24,556 nt of DNA, taken from contig NZVS01000039.1 in the NCBI GenBank assembly GCA_002701555.1, forward strand, positions 1-24,556, written 5' to 3'. Position numbers and translations under genes: made by a program. The notes beneath the pieces are model-generated. The model saw nothing but the letters and a program-made list of their open reading frames with translations. It was not told where the DNA came from and made no database searches. How positions within the stretch are numbered: the stretch's first letter is position 1; each line of letters opens with the position of its first letter. Positions 22,717-24,556 of this stretch are shown piece after piece. This stretch comes from Alphaproteobacteria bacterium (lineage in GTDB: Bacteria > Pseudomonadota > Alphaproteobacteria > Micavibrionales > Micavibrionaceae).

Positions 22717-23961
22717 TTAATCCTCTATCTTGCTCATGGCAAGAGTACAATTCGTTCCGCCAAAGCCAAAACTATTAGAAATAACAGTTTTATGATCGAC
22801 GTTATCAATACATTTTGTTGCGATTGGAACGTCACCTGCCCCCTCGTCTTTATTTTCAATGTTAATACTCGGGCAGACGAATCCGTTTTTAACCATCAAC
22901 AGTGAATATATAGCCTCTTGAACACCTGTCGCGCCAAGCGAGTGGCCTGTCATAGATTTTGTAGATGAAATATAAGGTAAATCTTTATCATCCTTATTAA
23001 AGATTCGACGGATAGCGTCTAGCTCAATGATATCACCAACGGGTGTGCTTGTACCATGTGTGTTAATGTAGGTTACCGGACTTTTCACAGTTGATAGAGC
23101 CTGCCGCATAGAGCGTTCCCCACCTTCCCCGTTTGGCGCAACCATATCATCTCCGTCCGATGTAGCACCGTAACCTGTTATCTCAGCGTATATTGTTGCT
23201 CCGCGGGCCTTTGCATGTTCATATTCTTCCAAAATGACAGTACCACCGCCGCCCGCTATTACGAATCCATCACGGCCGGCGTCATAAGGACGAGATGCTT
23301 TTTCCGGTGTATCATTGTATTTTGAAGACATTGCACCCATCGCATCAAATAATACTGATAGAGACCAGTCCAATTCTTCTCCACCACCTGCAAACATAAT
23401 ATCTTGCTTACCCCAGGCAATCATTTCGGCAGCATTACCTATACAATGTGCAGATGTTGAACACGCCGATGTAATTGCATAGTTAACACCTTTGATGCCG
23501 AAAGCTGTTGCAAGATTTGCAACGCTAGTCGAACTCATTGCCTTTGGTACCGCGTATGGGCCGACGCGCTTAGGGCCTTTTTCACGGGTCACGTCTATCG
23601 CAGCTCTGAGTGCTGCTGTAGATGGCCCGCCATTACCCATTATGATTCCGGTTTTTTCACTTGTGATTTCCTTTTCAGAAAGTCCGGCATCTTTAATGGC
23701 ATCTTCCATTGCAACATAATTGTATGCCGCACCATCGCCCATGAAACGCCTTACGCGACGGTCAATACGTGCATCCAGATCAATTTCGGGTTTCCCATGA
23801 ACCTGGGAGCGAAATCCCAGTTCAGCGTATTCAGGCGAAAAAGTGATACCTGACTTGCCTTCTTTCAAAGACTTTAAGACTTCATCCTTTGTGGTACCAA
23901 TACAAGATACAATACCAAGCCCAGTAACGACAACGCGCCTTGTTCCATTAGAAATGGTCAT
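22717..23961 (-). CDS. fabB: Beta-ketoacyl-ACP synthase I FabB
   Basis: Condensing enzyme that elongates acyl-ACP; FabB elongates the cis-3-decenoyl product of FabA. The protein has 414 residues. The catalytic Cys167 lies in SACSTSAHCIG, His302 in THGTSTPVGD, and Lys335 and His340 in STKSMTGHSLGATG. The GFGGTN glycine-rich end is present. I prefer FabB over FabF because it sits directly behind fabA, the standard alphaproteobacterial pair; motifs alone do not separate them. A purine-rich AAGGTAAGG precedes the ATG. Confidence 0.93.
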   Translation of the reverse strand: MTISNGTRRVVVTGLGIVSCIGTTKDEVLKSLKEGKSGITFSPEYAELGFRSQVHGKPEIDLDARIDRRVRRFMGDGAAYNYVAMEDAIKDAGLSEKEITSEKTGIIMGNGGPSTAALRAAIDVTREKGPKRVGPYAVPKAMSSTSVANLATAFGIKGVNYAITSACSTSAHCIGNAAEMIAWGKQDIMFAGGGEELDWSLSVLFDAMGAMSSKYNDTPEKASRPYDAGRDGFVIAGGGGTVILEEYEHAKARGATIYAEITGYGATSDGDDMVAPNGEGGERSMRQALSTVKSPVTYINTHGTSTPVGDIIELDAIRRIFNKDDKDLPYISSTKSMTGHSLGATGVQEAIYSLLMVKNGFVCPSINIENKDEGAGDVPIATKCIDNVDHKTVISNSFGFGGTNCTLAMSKIED

Positions 23962-24003
23962 AGTAAACCTTACCTTTCATTCATCCTTAAAAAATTAGAT
24001 GTT

Positions 24004-24555
24004 TTATAAAGTTTTTGGATTTTCAAATAAACCGACTTTTAAATCTTTGGCTTCATATATAACCTTGCCATCAGCCTCGACATAGCCGTCAGCTATACCA
24101 AGAACAAGCTTACGGTTAATAACACGCTTGATATCAAGTACATATCTGACAAGTTTTGTTTCCGGCAATATCTGGCCAGTAAATTTCAAATCACCTAAGC
24201 CAAGCGCCCTTCCAGAACCCTGTGCTCCAGTCCAGCCAAGATAAAAACCAACAAGCTGCCATAATGCATCAAGTCCCAGACATCCTGGCATTACAGGATC
24301 TCCCTTGAAATGACAGTCAAAAAACCAAAGCGAGGGGTCTATTTCGAACTCGGCTTCCAAGCGGCCTTTATCATAGGCCCCGCCTGTTTCTGTAATCGAA
24401 GTAATCCGATCAACCATTAGCATTGGCGGCAAAGGAAGTTTTGCATTGCCGGGGCCGAAAAGCTCGCCCTCACCGCATTTAAGTAGTTCTTCTTTAGAGT
24501 ATTGGGATTGTGGTGTAAAAGTCATATCCATCATTTTTGCGTTAGAGTGTGACAT
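24004..24555 (-). CDS. fabA: 3-hydroxydecanoyl-ACP dehydratase/isomerase FabA
   Basis: Introduces the cis double bond of the anaerobic unsaturated fatty-acid pathway. The protein has up to 183 residues. The hot-dog active site FFDCHFKGDPVMPGCLGLDA has His82 and Asp96. CGEGELFGPGNAKLPLPPML is the N-terminal family block. The open frame starts at the ATG 24555, one base from the window edge, so an upstream start cannot be excluded. Conversely, Met11 (24525) would give a length closer to typical FabA. The operon promoter lies outside the window. Confidence 0.94.
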   Translation of the reverse strand: MSHSNAKMMDMTFTPQSQYSKEELLKCGEGELFGPGNAKLPLPPMLMVDRITSITETGGAYDKGRLEAEFEIDPSLWFFDCHFKGDPVMPGCLGLDALWQLVGFYLGWTGAQGSGRALGLGDLKFTGQILPETKLVRYVLDIKRVINRKLVLGIADGYVEADGKVIYEAKDLKVGLFENPKTL

Positions 24556-24556
24556 G

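Noticed and set aside
1..24556. CRISPR array, insertion sequence, prophage or horizontally acquired island
   Set aside because: I found no regularly spaced repeats, transposase, integrase or phage gene. The content is conserved housekeeping genes throughout.

Overview
The window looks like core chromosome of an alphaproteobacterium with moderately low GC (my estimate by eye is low 40s percent; not counted). The gene order supports this: miaB-phoH-ybeY-corC-lnt-(XRE regulator)-metK-trmB-rimP-nusA-infB-rbfA-truB-rpsO, then pnp, and a fabA-fabB-fabI cluster on the other strand. I saw no mobile element, phage gene, CRISPR array, tRNA or rRNA.

Layout. (1) Positions 1-2453, minus strand: the 5' part of a class IIA HAD hydrolase, an AGCS-type sodium:amino-acid symporter, and a small secreted protein of unknown function. 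(2) Positions 2561-8028, plus strand: miaB (tRNA thiomethylation), phoH and ybeY (RNA metabolism; overlapping genes), corC/tlyC and lnt (envelope). (3) Positions 8148-10574: an XRE regulator, metK and trmB. SAM made by MetK is used by MiaB and TrmB. (4) Positions 10685-17190: the transcription-translation operon rimP-nusA-infB-rbfA-truB-rpsO, with a promoter and an attenuator-like hairpin in front and a strong terminator behind. (5) gpmA on the minus strand sits between rpsO and pnp, which are usually neighbours. (6) pnp, an unknown two-helix membrane protein and a glycerophosphodiester phosphodiesterase on the plus strand. (7) A small unknown gene, fabI, fabB and fabA on the minus strand: the anaerobic-type unsaturated fatty-acid module plus enoyl-ACP reductase.

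The genes are conventional. The unusual material lies in the untranslated regions. The nusA-infB gap, where alphaproteobacteria normally carry ylxR, has no intact ylxR. It holds a 57-codon ORF with a strong Shine-Dalgarno site and a potentially well-folded RNA of about 112 nt whose closing helix would pair with that site. The pnp leader can form a 9-bp helix over its own ribosome-binding site, and a second copy of that site about 140 nt upstream could compete for the same partner strand. The metK leader also places its Shine-Dalgarno site in a stem. The nusA and infB leaders share a 15-16 nt sequence block. Two divergent intergenic regions each carry a palindromic TTGCAA that could serve as the -35 element in both directions. 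All RNA folds were paired by hand, without energy calculation or comparative data.
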